DNA of 44,186 nucleotides from JAOABV01 sp039801465 (GCA_039801465.1 JBDRUT010000013.1:1-44186); one strand, 5' to 3'. Counted from the first letter of the stretch, positions 34,712-43,879 are shown. Program-made: numbers and translations. Notes: generated from the letters alone by a model not told the origin.

Positions 34712-34869
34712 ATCTTATTACAACCCCATATTTGATATTATGTACAGTTACTTTAAACCCCAAAATATACTCTCAATAAATAAAAATAAAACAATTAAAC
34801 CAAATAAAACAACTAAAAGACACTTGTGTTTTTCAAAACGCAATGTCTGTTGTAGGAGGAACTCAATCA

Positions 34870-35037
34870 ATGTGTTGTCGTGCTTGTTCGGGCTATGAGA
34901 TATGTGAAAAGAAAGCCCAACTTCGAGATGACTGTTGTCATCAATGCAAATATTTTGACTCCTGTATGGATTTATCTGATGAAGAAAAAGAAAAACCTAG
35001 ATTTACGATTCCGAAACGGCGTTATATTAAAAAATGA
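34870..35037 (+). CDS. Eight-cysteine small protein 1
   Basis: 55 residues from the ATG at 34870, chosen because AGGAGG lies 10 bases upstream; the frame is open a few codons more. The protein has Cys at 2, 3, 6, 12, 22, 23, 26 and 32, that is two copies of CCxxCx5C joined by an acidic/basic linker ending LRDD. The tail (33-55) is charged and ends in a basic KRRYIKK. No signal peptide or helix. The arrangement suggests binding of zinc or iron-sulfur clusters in the cytoplasm; I recognise no named family. A paralogue follows 83 bases downstream. Confidence 0.8.
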   Translation: MCCRACSGYEICEKKAQLRDDCCHQCKYFDSCMDLSDEEKEKPRFTIPKRRYIKK

Positions 35038-35120
35038 AAATAGACATTAAGGGACCTTCAACATTGCGAGAAAAATATTAAAAACACATAAAAATCAACT
35101 TTGTATTAATGGAGGTAGAA

Positions 35121-35282
35121 ATGTGTTGTGATATTTGTCCTTATTATGAAGAATGTGAAGAACTAGGCAAATTGCGTGATGATTGTTGCGACGAATGCCC
35201 TGATTACGATGAATGCATGGGCGGTGGATTTGAAGAAGAATCTGAAGAAGATTTTATTGATGAAGAGCAAGATGAATATTGA
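35121..35282 (+). CDS. Eight-cysteine small protein 2
   Basis: 53 residues with a strong ribosome-binding site (GGAGGT, 4 bases before the ATG). Cysteines are at 2, 3, 6, 12, 22, 23, 26 and 32, exactly as in the preceding gene, and the LRDDCC segment is identical. The tail differs: from residue 38 it is almost wholly acidic (EEESEEDF and so on) where its partner ends in basic residues. The opposite tail charges suggest the two proteins could pair, which is an inference. Both genes read in the same direction, probably as one transcript. Confidence 0.85.
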   Translation: MCCDICPYYEECEELGKLRDDCCDECPDYDECMGGGFEEESEEDFIDEEQDEY

Positions 35283-35598
35283 TCCTCTTTAATAATTGAG
35301 TTTAATCTTTGGGAGACTTATAAAAATATTACCGAAAAATCTGACCACATAGAAAATAATCATTTCTATAGTGAAATTTACTTCCGTAAAGATTCCTTAC
35401 AAGAGTTCTGTCAAACTATTGATTAGACAGATACTTTAGCAACACCAAGATTATACCACTGATTTTCTATCGTTATATCGTTCTTTTAATCGATGTAGTC
35501 AATAAAAGCAACTTTTTTAACGATTCCAATATTATAATATTAAAGTTAGCCGATTAGTCAGTAAAAACTCTAACTAATTAGAATTCCAATAGAACTTT
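35283..35598. other. AT-rich intergenic region
   Basis: About 315 bases between the convergent small Cys gene and the propeller gene. A weak inverted repeat (AGTTAG near 35546, CTAACT near 35570) is present, but no clear terminator or gene. Confidence 0.4.
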
Positions 35599-37734
35599 TT
35601 ACCGGACAATTGCGAACTTGGTAATACCCTGGCCATAAGGTGAAGTAACATACGCCCAATAGATTCCTGCAGGTAAATGATGTGGTTCCCAGCGTAAAAG
35701 AGGTGAGTAGAGTGTAGCAATAAGAGTTGCAACAAGTTTACCTTCTAAAGTATAGATTCTGACGATCGACTGATTTGGTAGATTATCAAAAGTCAATGTC
35801 TGATGTTGGCTGACGATGAATGGATTGGGAAATACTTTGATTTCAGAAATCTGCATCGGTGGTCCACTTTGAAATTGAAATTGGCTTATTCCCTCTTTAG
35901 TTGCAATCAGAATTCGATTGTGCGCATTATCAATGTGGAGCCATTGATAAAATGATTCATCCTGTTCAATATTAGGAATAATCCGACTATTATCTTTAGT
36001 ATAAATCTTCTGCTCCTGTGTATAGGGATTAAACATTGATAACCCATCTTTAGTAAGATACCACACTCGGTCTTGACAATCAGTTCTGACTCGCAGGATA
36101 TTATCCGTATTGAAAAACTGAAATGCGTCCTCTTTTAACAATGCTAATCCTTGTGAAGTACCAATATAAACTCGGTCGCGTGTGTCGATTGCAATTGATT
36201 TAATCACTCTTTCTGATTCGACCCGATAAATCTTATAGATATCATCAGTTGGATTACCTAAAGTGTTGTTATAATCGTACATTATAATTCCTTCTTGAGC
36301 AACCAGCCAAACTCGATTTTTGCTATCAAAAGCAAACTCATAACCGTGGCGTTCAGGTCGAGATAATCCAGGCACAGTAAAAATATATTCGCTGTCGCTA
36401 TTAGTAACAGCAATTATTTTATTGTCCTGATTGTAGGTCCATTTAGTATCATTGTTATCAATCCCTAAAGCACCAATAACACCCCGGGTTCCGGGCCAGG
36501 TTTTTGTAAACCAGGAGTCAGTTTCTGGATTATAGCAACTAATTCCACTACTTCCTGCCCAATGTCCGACCCATAAACGATTCTGCTTATCTATCGCACA
36601 GACCCAGCCATCAAATAAAGTATCTCGCAAAAGTTGCCAATACTCATTACCTTTTTTATAACTTATTGTCTTGAAGTTATAAGTAAAACTTGGATAATGT
36701 GTTGAATAGATAGTGCCATTAGCATCAGATACGACACAAGAAATATTATTTGATATCGGACTCGAAGTGAAATAATAATGCCAGTGCTTAAAATAATACC
36801 TTAGTCCACCACCGAAAAAGACCTGTCCACCAACTCCAATCCATATCCCATTTGATATATGTATACATCTTGAGTCTTCCCAAAGAATGACCGGTAAAGT
36901 CGAAGTGTTAAATAATTGGCTCCGGTCAAAATCAAAAAGCCCGGAGCGGGTCGCAATATAAAAATGATTACGCTCATATTTTAGGTCAAAAACAACATAA
37001 TTTTGTGGAAACATCTTAATTGTATCAAAACTGACTCCATTAAATCGAGACAAAGCTTTTTCTGTTACGAGATACAATGTATCGGAAATAAAAAGCATTG
37101 ATTTGACTGAATCGCCAATTATGCGATAGGCAGTGTAGTCCTGTAGGTTTCGATTATATCTAATAATACCTTCTGGAAAAGTGCCAATCCAGAAATTATC
37201 AGCACTGGCTTGCAGAGAAAAGATTTTTCTGCCGGCAACTGAAGGTAAAATCGGCTGAATAACAATGTCATCAGAAAAAGAGACTGTACCTTTAGTATCA
37301 ATAATATAAAAACAATCATTGCAACTTACTAAAATTGTGTCTCCAGAAACACTTAAATAGTTAATATTATCTGCTGAGTGGTTTATTAGGGGATAAATTG
37401 AAATTTCTTTAGAACTAGGGTCAAAAACCGCAAGACCGTTATTCGTACCCAGCCAAATTTTCTTCCATCTGTCAAATGCTAAACAGTTTATACGATTTGA
37501 TGGTAAACCATCGGCATTGGTATAATATTCAACAAAAAGTTCATCAGTTCGAGAAAATATGACTAAACCTCCTCGTGTCGCACAATACAAATAATTTCCT
37601 TGACCAATAATACCATTAATAAAATTAGTATTAGTGTAAGATTGCCACTGTGCCAAAGAAACCGCAACAATCATTAATAGACCCGATAAAAAAAATCTAA
37701 CCTTTCGGTTTTGCCTATTGGTATTTACATTCAT
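35599..37734 (-). CDS. Secreted two-component-regulator-type propeller protein with T9SS tail
   Basis: 711 residues. Signal peptide around FFLSGLLMIVAVSLAQ (~14-29). The body is a series of propeller blades of the Reg_prop type (YCATRGGLVIFS, WLGTNNGLAVFDP, WIGTFPEGIIRYN, YIGTSQGLALL and others). The last ~75 residues form a T9SS type A domain (VFPNPFIVSQHQTLTFDN, IYTLEGKLVATL, GIYWAYV, ending KFAIVR). The layout, propellers then a T9SS-like end, resembles PorZ, which helps PorU in Bacteroidota, but many cargo proteins look similar. The ATG shares one base with the stop of the upstream sugar transferase, so the two are coupled. Confidence 0.82.
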   Translation of the reverse strand: MNVNTNRQNRKVRFFLSGLLMIVAVSLAQWQSYTNTNFINGIIGQGNYLYCATRGGLVIFSRTDELFVEYYTNADGLPSNRINCLAFDRWKKIWLGTNNGLAVFDPSSKEISIYPLINHSADNINYLSVSGDTILVSCNDCFYIIDTKGTVSFSDDIVIQPILPSVAGRKIFSLQASADNFWIGTFPEGIIRYNRNLQDYTAYRIIGDSVKSMLFISDTLYLVTEKALSRFNGVSFDTIKMFPQNYVVFDLKYERNHFYIATRSGLFDFDRSQLFNTSTLPVILWEDSRCIHISNGIWIGVGGQVFFGGGLRYYFKHWHYYFTSSPISNNISCVVSDANGTIYSTHYPSFTYNFKTISYKKGNEYWQLLRDTLFDGWVCAIDKQNRLWVGHWAGSSGISCYNPETDSWFTKTWPGTRGVIGALGIDNNDTKWTYNQDNKIIAVTNSDSEYIFTVPGLSRPERHGYEFAFDSKNRVWLVAQEGIIMYDYNNTLGNPTDDIYKIYRVESERVIKSIAIDTRDRVYIGTSQGLALLKEDAFQFFNTDNILRVRTDCQDRVWYLTKDGLSMFNPYTQEQKIYTKDNSRIIPNIEQDESFYQWLHIDNAHNRILIATKEGISQFQFQSGPPMQISEIKVFPNPFIVSQHQTLTFDNLPNQSIVRIYTLEGKLVATLIATLYSPLLRWEPHHLPAGIYWAYVTSPYGQGITKFAIVR

Positions 37735-39113
37735 CAGTAAGCTCCTTGTGCTTTAAGTACGACTTTAATTGTCTTCAATAGAATCACTAAATCCATCCAA
37801 ACTGTCCAGTTTTTAACATAATATTCATCTAAACGCATTCTTTCGGTAAAACTCAGATCGCTTCGGCCTGAAATTTGCCAGAGACCCGTAATACCTGGCT
37901 TAACTCGACAAATAATCTCCATTGTCTTTTCAGCATTTTCTACTTCTTTTATAAGGTAAGGACGTGGACCGACTAAACTCATTTCACCTTTTATAACATT
38001 AAGCAGTTGCGGCAACTCGTCAAGACTAGTGCGCCTTAAAAACCTACCAATTGGCGTTACTCTCGGGTCATTGGATATTTTCATATATTTTTGCCATTCT
38101 TTTTTTAATTCAGGTGAACTCTCAAGAATTTTCTCCAATCTCTGATCAGCATCTAAATACATTGTGCGAAACTTATAACATGAGAATACGCGCCTATTCT
38201 TACCGAGCCGCTTTTGGATATATAGCACCGGTCCCTTCGAAGAAAGTTTGATTAATATTGCAATAAATATTGAAAACGGCAAAAAGATAACAATTAGAAG
38301 ACTGGCAAAGACTAAATCGATAATCCGTTTGAAAAATTGACTTTCTAAGCGTAAGAGATTATATCGAAACTTCATAACCAACAGTGATTCCCATTGTTCA
38401 ATATCAACTCCGACAGATTGTAATTGCGATAATGCCGGAATAACAAAAAAATCTTCTACTCTACCTTCGGCCTGCTCATAAATTTCTAATAATTGAGTTT
38501 GATTTAGTTCTTGGGCAGAAACAATGATTGAGTTGATTTTTTCTTTTTTAAGTATCTGGTTGATACTATCAGTATTGATTTGATGTGCTTCAATAAAAGC
38601 CGTAGGTTGATAACCTAAAACGGTATGGCGGAGAAAATGACCTTGTAGTCTTTGATAAGTTTCATAACTGCTAATGACCAATAGATTTTTAGACCAGAGT
38701 TTTAACTTAAGTAAAATTTTCTTGATAATGAGTCGATGGATGGGCAAAAAGATAAAGTTAAGTAATAAAACTAAAATGATAATTAATCTTGAAACGATAA
38801 ATCCCCGAGTAATATATAAGATAATCATAATAATCGCAGTAGCAATAAGATTGCTTTTATAAATTCGTCTGGTTTCTTCCCAAAATTCAAATCGTTTATT
38901 GTAGAGTCCTTCATAAGCAAAAATTAAAAGATACGGTAAGACTAAATAAAATCGTGAGATGAATACACGAAAAGACAATATTGGCACTAATCGAGAGAAA
39001 ATTATTGGTAAAAGGTGAGCGCGGATTAAATAAGCCAATAGAAAGATAATGACTAATATACAAATATCAGAAATTAAGAGAATTACAAACGATAAGATTT
39101 TTTTATAATTCAT
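37734..39113 (-). CDS. Polyprenyl-phosphate sugar phosphotransferase (WcaJ/WbaP type)
   Basis: 459 residues. Four to five N-terminal membrane helices, a central Rossmann-like CoA-binding-type domain (LLVISSYETYQRLQGH near 142) and a further helix near 268. The C-terminal bacterial sugar transferase domain has KRLGKNRRVFSCYKFRTMY, GRFLRRTSLDELPQLLNVIKG, SLVGPRPY and KPGITGLWQISGRSDLSF. The family loads the first sugar phosphate onto undecaprenyl phosphate for capsule, exopolysaccharide or O-antigen. It is followed immediately (TGATG) by the propeller T9SS protein, suggesting the polysaccharide and secreted surface proteins are coordinated. Confidence 0.92.
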   Translation of the reverse strand: MNYKKILSFVILLISDICILVIIFLLAYLIRAHLLPIIFSRLVPILSFRVFISRFYLVLPYLLIFAYEGLYNKRFEFWEETRRIYKSNLIATAIIMIILYITRGFIVSRLIIILVLLLNFIFLPIHRLIIKKILLKLKLWSKNLLVISSYETYQRLQGHFLRHTVLGYQPTAFIEAHQINTDSINQILKKEKINSIIVSAQELNQTQLLEIYEQAEGRVEDFFVIPALSQLQSVGVDIEQWESLLVMKFRYNLLRLESQFFKRIIDLVFASLLIVIFLPFSIFIAILIKLSSKGPVLYIQKRLGKNRRVFSCYKFRTMYLDADQRLEKILESSPELKKEWQKYMKISNDPRVTPIGRFLRRTSLDELPQLLNVIKGEMSLVGPRPYLIKEVENAEKTMEIICRVKPGITGLWQISGRSDLSFTERMRLDEYYVKNWTVWMDLVILLKTIKVVLKAQGAY

Positions 39114-39236
39114 AGCCTATTGACTGGATATATACTATTAACTCCACTATCAAAAGCGAACCCCAAAATTCCTTTGACCGAGTAAATTTCCGTTTTACAT
39201 AGAACAATTACCCTTAGTGGATAAATTTCTATTATG

Positions 39237-40706
39237 TTATCGGCTAATGGAAGTGACGAGATTTTTATCCTGGTCGTAAATATTAATTTGTAAATGAATT
39301 GTGCCTAATGTATGAGATGCACAAGCAAAACAAGGGTCATATGCACGGAAAAACATTTCAATCGAATTCAAAATACCGTCAACTAAATCTGGCTGATTGA
39401 TATTATTATTTCTAATGAATTGCCGTGCCGCATTACGGATTGACATGTTAATAGTCCCATTATTATTTGTAGTGGCGACAATCAAGTTTACTTTTTTAAT
39501 CAACATGTCTTCGGTTACTTCATAATGATGGATTAGAGTTCCCCGTGCAGCTTCAACAATCCCAATACCAGTCTTTTGAAACTTAAAATTCATATTTCGT
39601 ATATTGGGGTCAGTAATATCAGAATCGGCGAGAAGTTCTAAAGCACGTTCTGTAGCGTATAATAATTCAATTAATCTTGCCCAGTGGTAAGCCAGGGTAC
39701 TGTGAACAGGTTTAGTTTGGAAGGTTTGGTACATCAGTTCATACTCTTCCTGGGCTTTTGGCGTTGCCATTCCGTCTGCCGCATTTAATCGGCCTAAAGG
39801 ACCAACGCGATAAATACCCGAATCCATGCCGTCTTTTAATCCTTTATAACCTATATTTTTTAGATATGGGACCTTAACATACGACCATTCTAAAACTTCT
39901 TCTGCAATGTGATTTAGATAATCCGAAGGATGAAACTTAACATACTCTTTTCCTTTGGGGTCAGTAACTCTAACCATTCCATCATAAAAATTAACCCGAT
40001 TCTTTTCATCAACCAGACCCATATTATAGACACTTAATGATAGTGCTGGATTTACAATTAGTGCCATGTAAGTTGGATTTTCTAAGACAGTCTTATGAAA
40101 AATTTCCAGTGATTTCAAAGCAAACTGATAACAGGATTGAGCCATCTTCTCCATCTCCAGTTTATCTTCTTTGCTAAGCGGTTTAGTTAGTCCGCCAGGT
40201 AGACCACAAACCGGATGAGTCGGTTTACCACCCAAAATTTCTGTCATCTTTTGGCCATATGCCCGATGTTTAATTACTTCGTTTGCCAATTCCAAACCGA
40301 CTTTTTCTATCACTCCAATAATATTCCGTTTCTCTTTCGGCGCAGTCGGACCGACAATAAAATCCGGACCGCCAAGAAAATAGAAATGCAGAATATGGTC
40401 ATAAATAATGTATCCACAATAGATGAGTTCTCTTAATTTCTTAGCAACAGATGTTGGCTCTACGCCAAATGCCATATCTAAAGCTTTTGTCGCAGCAAAG
40501 TGATGGGCAACTGGACAAACGCCACAAATTCGGCTCGTGAGCTGAGGCATATCTTCAGCCTTTCTGCCTTCACAAAATTTCTCAAAGCCTCTTAATTCGG
40601 GAACTTGAAGATATGCGTCTTGGACTTCGCCTTTATCATCTAAAAATATTTCAATCTTGCCGTGTCCTTCTAATCTTGTAATTGGGTCTATTGTGATTCG
40701 ATTCAT
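39237..40706 (-). CDS. mvhA: [NiFe] hydrogenase large subunit, group 3c (MvhA) type
   Basis: 489 residues. Ni-Fe ligands are in RICGVCPVAHH (~59-69) and DPCFACASH (~457-465). Opening IDPITRLEGHGKI and the segment GGKPTHPVCGLPGG are typical of F420-non-reducing hydrogenases. After the final His 24 residues follow, as in precursors that an endopeptidase trims after nickel insertion. The small subunit gene lies 77 bases upstream. MvhA-type enzymes reduce ferredoxin and heterodisulfide through MvhD and HdrABC, or other partners in bacteria; none of these, nor maturation genes hypA-F, is present in the window. Confidence 0.93.
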   Translation of the reverse strand: MNRITIDPITRLEGHGKIEIFLDDKGEVQDAYLQVPELRGFEKFCEGRKAEDMPQLTSRICGVCPVAHHFAATKALDMAFGVEPTSVAKKLRELIYCGYIIYDHILHFYFLGGPDFIVGPTAPKEKRNIIGVIEKVGLELANEVIKHRAYGQKMTEILGGKPTHPVCGLPGGLTKPLSKEDKLEMEKMAQSCYQFALKSLEIFHKTVLENPTYMALIVNPALSLSVYNMGLVDEKNRVNFYDGMVRVTDPKGKEYVKFHPSDYLNHIAEEVLEWSYVKVPYLKNIGYKGLKDGMDSGIYRVGPLGRLNAADGMATPKAQEEYELMYQTFQTKPVHSTLAYHWARLIELLYATERALELLADSDITDPNIRNMNFKFQKTGIGIVEAARGTLIHHYEVTEDMLIKKVNLIVATTNNNGTINMSIRNAARQFIRNNNINQPDLVDGILNSIEMFFRAYDPCFACASHTLGTIHLQINIYDQDKNLVTSISR

Positions 40707-40783
40707 ATTAGTGCTCTACTATCTTGAGACAGAGATATAAAGTTTCTCTCTGAATTTTCTAATTATTAATTTCTGAAATCCGA

Positions 40784-41764
40784 TCATTTAATTTTTCTAT
40801 TTATAATTGCTGAGGCTAACCCGTACATATAAAAAGTTCCGATTGGGTCTTTTATCTTATTAATTAATTTCTCAACATCTTCTTCAGTCAATTTCTTCTC
40901 TTCATCAATCTTAAGAATAGAGCCGATAGCGCTAATCATCTTTGCACCTTGGTCAAGCACTTCAGGTGCCGGTCCCATACAACCAGTACATGGCCAGTTG
41001 GCATTAATACATCGAGTTTGACAACCACTTCTGGTTGCCGGTCCCATACAGATAATTCCTTGCTCAAGAAAACAGATTTTCGGGTCAGCTTGTATTTCAT
41101 AAACTCGTTTGATATCCGGCATCTTTTTATTAGGGTTAGTATTCCGTTCACATTCATCACATAATGCTTTGATTGGTGCTAAAACTGTGCCGACAGCAGG
41201 CAACTGATTTTTTGCAATTGCCTCAATAGCATTTGCAATTAAAGGAACCGGCGGTGGACATCCGGGTATATAATAATCGACTGAAACAACTCTATCTAAT
41301 GGCTTGACCTCATCAAAAAACTCGGGTAGAGTCAACGACAAACTATTAGCGAAAAAATTAGTCTTAGGCAATTTATTTTGTGGGTTATATGTTGAAATGG
41401 TTTCCTGATATGCGGTTTGGAAAATAGTTTTTCGATTATGTAAATTGGCTAGCCCTGGAATACAACCATGATGCGCACAAGAACCAAAAGCCACTAATAC
41501 TTTTGATTTCAGGCGTAATAGTTTTGCCAGATGCTCTTGTTCTGAATTACGAACTGAGCCATTAAAAAAACAGACATCAATGTATTTGTCCGGATAATTT
41601 TCAACATCTTTGTATTTAAAATCAGTTGCAACTGGCCAGAGGACAATCTCGGCAAGATTTACCACATCTAAGATTTTTTCGTTGAGATCTAAAACTGCAA
41701 TTTCACAGCCACCGCAGGATGCTGCCCAATAAAAACCAAATTTCAATCTTTTATTTTCTATCAT
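40784..41764 (-). CDS. mvhG: [NiFe] hydrogenase small subunit, group 3c (MvhG) type
   Basis: 326 residues. The proximal cluster motif CGGCE (~17-21), GSCAHHGCIPGL (~95-106) and PGCPPP (~169-174) hold ligands for the proximal iron-sulfur cluster. A Cys-rich second half (CDECERN; CFLEQGIICMGPATRSGC; CTGCMGP) holds two further clusters, as in MvhG. There is no twin-arginine signal, so the enzyme is cytoplasmic. It comes first in the pair (mvhG then mvhA) and has its own promoter. Confidence 0.92.
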   Translation of the reverse strand: MIENKRLKFGFYWAASCGGCEIAVLDLNEKILDVVNLAEIVLWPVATDFKYKDVENYPDKYIDVCFFNGSVRNSEQEHLAKLLRLKSKVLVAFGSCAHHGCIPGLANLHNRKTIFQTAYQETISTYNPQNKLPKTNFFANSLSLTLPEFFDEVKPLDRVVSVDYYIPGCPPPVPLIANAIEAIAKNQLPAVGTVLAPIKALCDECERNTNPNKKMPDIKRVYEIQADPKICFLEQGIICMGPATRSGCQTRCINANWPCTGCMGPAPEVLDQGAKMISAIGSILKIDEEKKLTEEDVEKLINKIKDPIGTFYMYGLASAIINRKIK

Positions 41765-41777
41765 ATTTAAGAGAGAG

Positions 41778-41806
41778 ATGTTAACAAAAAATTAGAAAAA
41801 AGTCAA
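41778..41806 (-). promoter_or_regulatory. mvhG promoter
   Basis: Minus strand: TTGACT (41801-41806), a 17-base spacer and TAACAT (41778-41783), 13 bases before the ATG at 41764. The leader would be ~6-7 bases and has no Shine-Dalgarno site. Confidence 0.65.
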
Positions 41807-41846
41807 TATTTAGAGTACAACACCGTTTGAGTATCTTAAAAAGCAG

Positions 41847-42053
41847 ATGCCAGAGCTTGATGATAAAATACGATATGTTGTTCCGATAATGTTAAATAAA
41901 GTGGCGGTAGAATTAGGTCCTTGGAGTGGATACAATGTTTTGGCGCCGAACATAGAGTGCACTTCATATAGTCAAAAATTTTCTATTGCTTCTGTTCTCA
42001 AGAATAGCATTTTTTGTCTACAACCTCTTGCAAAAGTTAACTTTCGCTATTGA
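41847..42053 (+). CDS. Doubtful small ORF between hydrogenase and radical SAM genes
   Basis: 68 codons; the sequence has mixed composition (for example VAVELGPWSGYNVLAPNIE) more protein-like than the AT-rich surroundings, but there is no ribosome-binding site, promoter or family match I recognise. It may be a remnant of a longer gene. Confidence 0.25.
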   Translation: MPELDDKIRYVVPIMLNKVAVELGPWSGYNVLAPNIECTSYSQKFSIASVLKNSIFCLQPLAKVNFRY

Positions 42054-42178
42054 AATCATTGATTTTTCACCCATGTTTTCTGTGTTTTCAGCGGCATTTT
42101 TTCAGAACACTCTTTAGATTTCTCTTAATTATATTCCTAACACGCAAAAAAATAAATCGTTGGGGTAGTATAAATTTT

Positions 42179-42952
42179 CTACTTAAAAAATGCCTTTGTT
42201 AGAATTTTCGTGTGTTTTTGAATATAAGTAGCAATTTCATTTAATTTCTGATTGCTAAGCATTTTGACTTCGGACTTTGCTACTGGTCGGTCGGTCGAGC
42301 AAATCTGAATTGAAATTGGTTTGATTTTGGTAACTGCTTTAATCCAGTTGTTTAATGTCTCATCATCATAATTCTTAATTGGACCATCAATAAATACTGT
42401 TTGAATTGTAATCGGTAGGTGTTTTGAGACATAAACTAATTTATCAATAATCATGTTAATTTTCAATTCTGCAACTGGCTGGTTAATCTTTTGGAAAAGT
42501 TCCTCATCTGCAGTATCTAACTTAAATATCCGAAAATCGATTGCCTCTAATGTGTCAAAATCATCGATATCAACTAATCGTGATGAATTACTAAGTAATG
42601 CCAAAGGTATTTGAGGCTGGTAGCGGTCTCTTAAGCGTTTTATCTCAAAAACAATTTTAGCAAAGTCTAAATGCAGCATCGGTTCGCCATTACCCGAAAA
42701 TGTCAGATAGTCAAACTTCTGGTTATTTTGTAATGCCTGTTCAACTGCAACGAGAACTTCTTCGACACTAGGTAAACTGTTACGTGTCGGTTTTAAAGTC
42801 TTTTCTGTAGTTCGACCATAATGGCAGTAAATACAGTCAAAACTACAGATTTTTTTTTGGCAGGAAAGCAGATTAATTCCTAAAGAACGACCTAATCGTT
42901 TTGAATTAACCGGTCCATAAATAATTCCTTTTTGTAAAGGTAGAACTGCCAT
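42179..42952 (-). CDS. Radical SAM protein (COG0731-like)
   Basis: 257 residues. The radical SAM cluster motif CxxxCxxC is at C36-C40-C43 (CSFDCIYCHYG). SAM-binding strands include YLTFSGNGEPMLH (~80-92) and ALLSNSSRL. The opening GIIYGPVNSKRLGRSLGINLL is characteristic of COG0731-type radical SAM proteins related to tRNA-wybutosine enzymes and AmmeMemo-type oxidoreductases. No extra C-terminal cluster is seen and the substrate is unknown. It lies 39 bases after an exported protein on the same strand, so they may be cotranscribed. Confidence 0.85.
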   Translation of the reverse strand: MAVLPLQKGIIYGPVNSKRLGRSLGINLLSCQKKICSFDCIYCHYGRTTEKTLKPTRNSLPSVEEVLVAVEQALQNNQKFDYLTFSGNGEPMLHLDFAKIVFEIKRLRDRYQPQIPLALLSNSSRLVDIDDFDTLEAIDFRIFKLDTADEELFQKINQPVAELKINMIIDKLVYVSKHLPITIQTVFIDGPIKNYDDETLNNWIKAVTKIKPISIQICSTDRPVAKSEVKMLSNQKLNEIATYIQKHTKILTKAFFK

Positions 42953-42991
42953 TAACTTAATTTATTGAATTACAATGCATATCTACTAAAC

Positions 42992-43810
42992 CTATTCACT
43001 AATCAAAACTACAACTTTACATTGCTCTAAAAGTTTCAAGTTGTTTTGGGAACTGTGAAGTAATTTACCTGCTGACGTGGAGATAACAATATCGGTATTA
43101 TTCTTGCCAATGCTTTTTATGGCTGTAATTCTGATAGGGTTGATTCCGACTCGTTCATTTTCAAAAGCTTCAGTCAAGGAACGCGCATAGACTAATAATC
43201 CTCGTTCAGCACAATACTCAGGTTTAGCAAAACTGAGACTATATGCTTCTCTATTATCCTCAGTGTAAATTTTAGGAAACAATGCTGGATTAAGACTTAT
43301 ATCTCGAGCATCAATTAAAACTCCAGTATAACGGGGCGTTCCATCTTCTTCCAATGGAATTAACTTAACATCTTTGGGAACTTCCATATTTTCTGGCCAA
43401 GGGCGTTTACAAACCGGGCAACATAATGGTACTAAAGGCGTTCCTCCGCCAGTATAAGGAATTAATGTCTTAAGAACTAAACCAGTAATCGGAGCTTCAT
43501 ATTCAGTAATTAGCGAACCATCTGAAAGGAACTTATTGGCAAGTTCCTGTGAATTAATTTCTAGTCGCTCAAATTGTCGCATGATTTTAGGATTATTGGC
43601 TAAATATTCTGCCACGGTCTGACTCGAATCAAAGTAGACCTGTTTAATTATTTTTTTTGCTTGGGTGTTAAGAAGATTTTGAAACTCTCTTGGTTCTTCA
43701 GGTTGCTCTTTAATGGCAATTTTTACTGACCAATTGAGAAAATCAATCGTATCAGCAAATGACAAGCCTATACAAATTAAGAGAATCAAAATTAGTAGTC
43801 TTTTTTGCAT
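42992..43810 (-). CDS. Exported protein, LPP20/FlgT-N-like
   Basis: Start chosen at 43810, where AGGA lies 7 bases upstream and the product begins with a signal peptide (KRLLILILLICIGLSFA); the frame is open further. 272 residues. The C-terminal half has RYTGVLIDARDI, FPKIYTEDNREAYSL, RGLLVYARSLTEAFEN, RVGINPIRITAIKSIGKNNT and DIVISTSAGKLL. This pattern is seen in periplasmic proteins related to LPP20 and the N-terminal domain of FlgT. A CCPVCKRP patch (~130) may bind metal. Function is unknown; flagellar genes are not present here. Confidence 0.75.
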   Translation of the reverse strand: MQKRLLILILLICIGLSFADTIDFLNWSVKIAIKEQPEEPREFQNLLNTQAKKIIKQVYFDSSQTVAEYLANNPKIMRQFERLEINSQELANKFLSDGSLITEYEAPITGLVLKTLIPYTGGGTPLVPLCCPVCKRPWPENMEVPKDVKLIPLEEDGTPRYTGVLIDARDISLNPALFPKIYTEDNREAYSLSFAKPEYCAERGLLVYARSLTEAFENERVGINPIRITAIKSIGKNNTDIVISTSAGKLLHSSQNNLKLLEQCKVVVLISE

Positions 43811-43879
43811 TTTTGTTCCTTTTTCTTGCATATTACACATAGTTAAACCTTTAATTTTTAGAACAATTATCAAACATAA

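Noticed and set aside
34816..34836. Weak hairpin with T-run before the first small Cys gene
   Set aside because: The stem is mostly A-T with a G-U pair, too weak to call a terminator.
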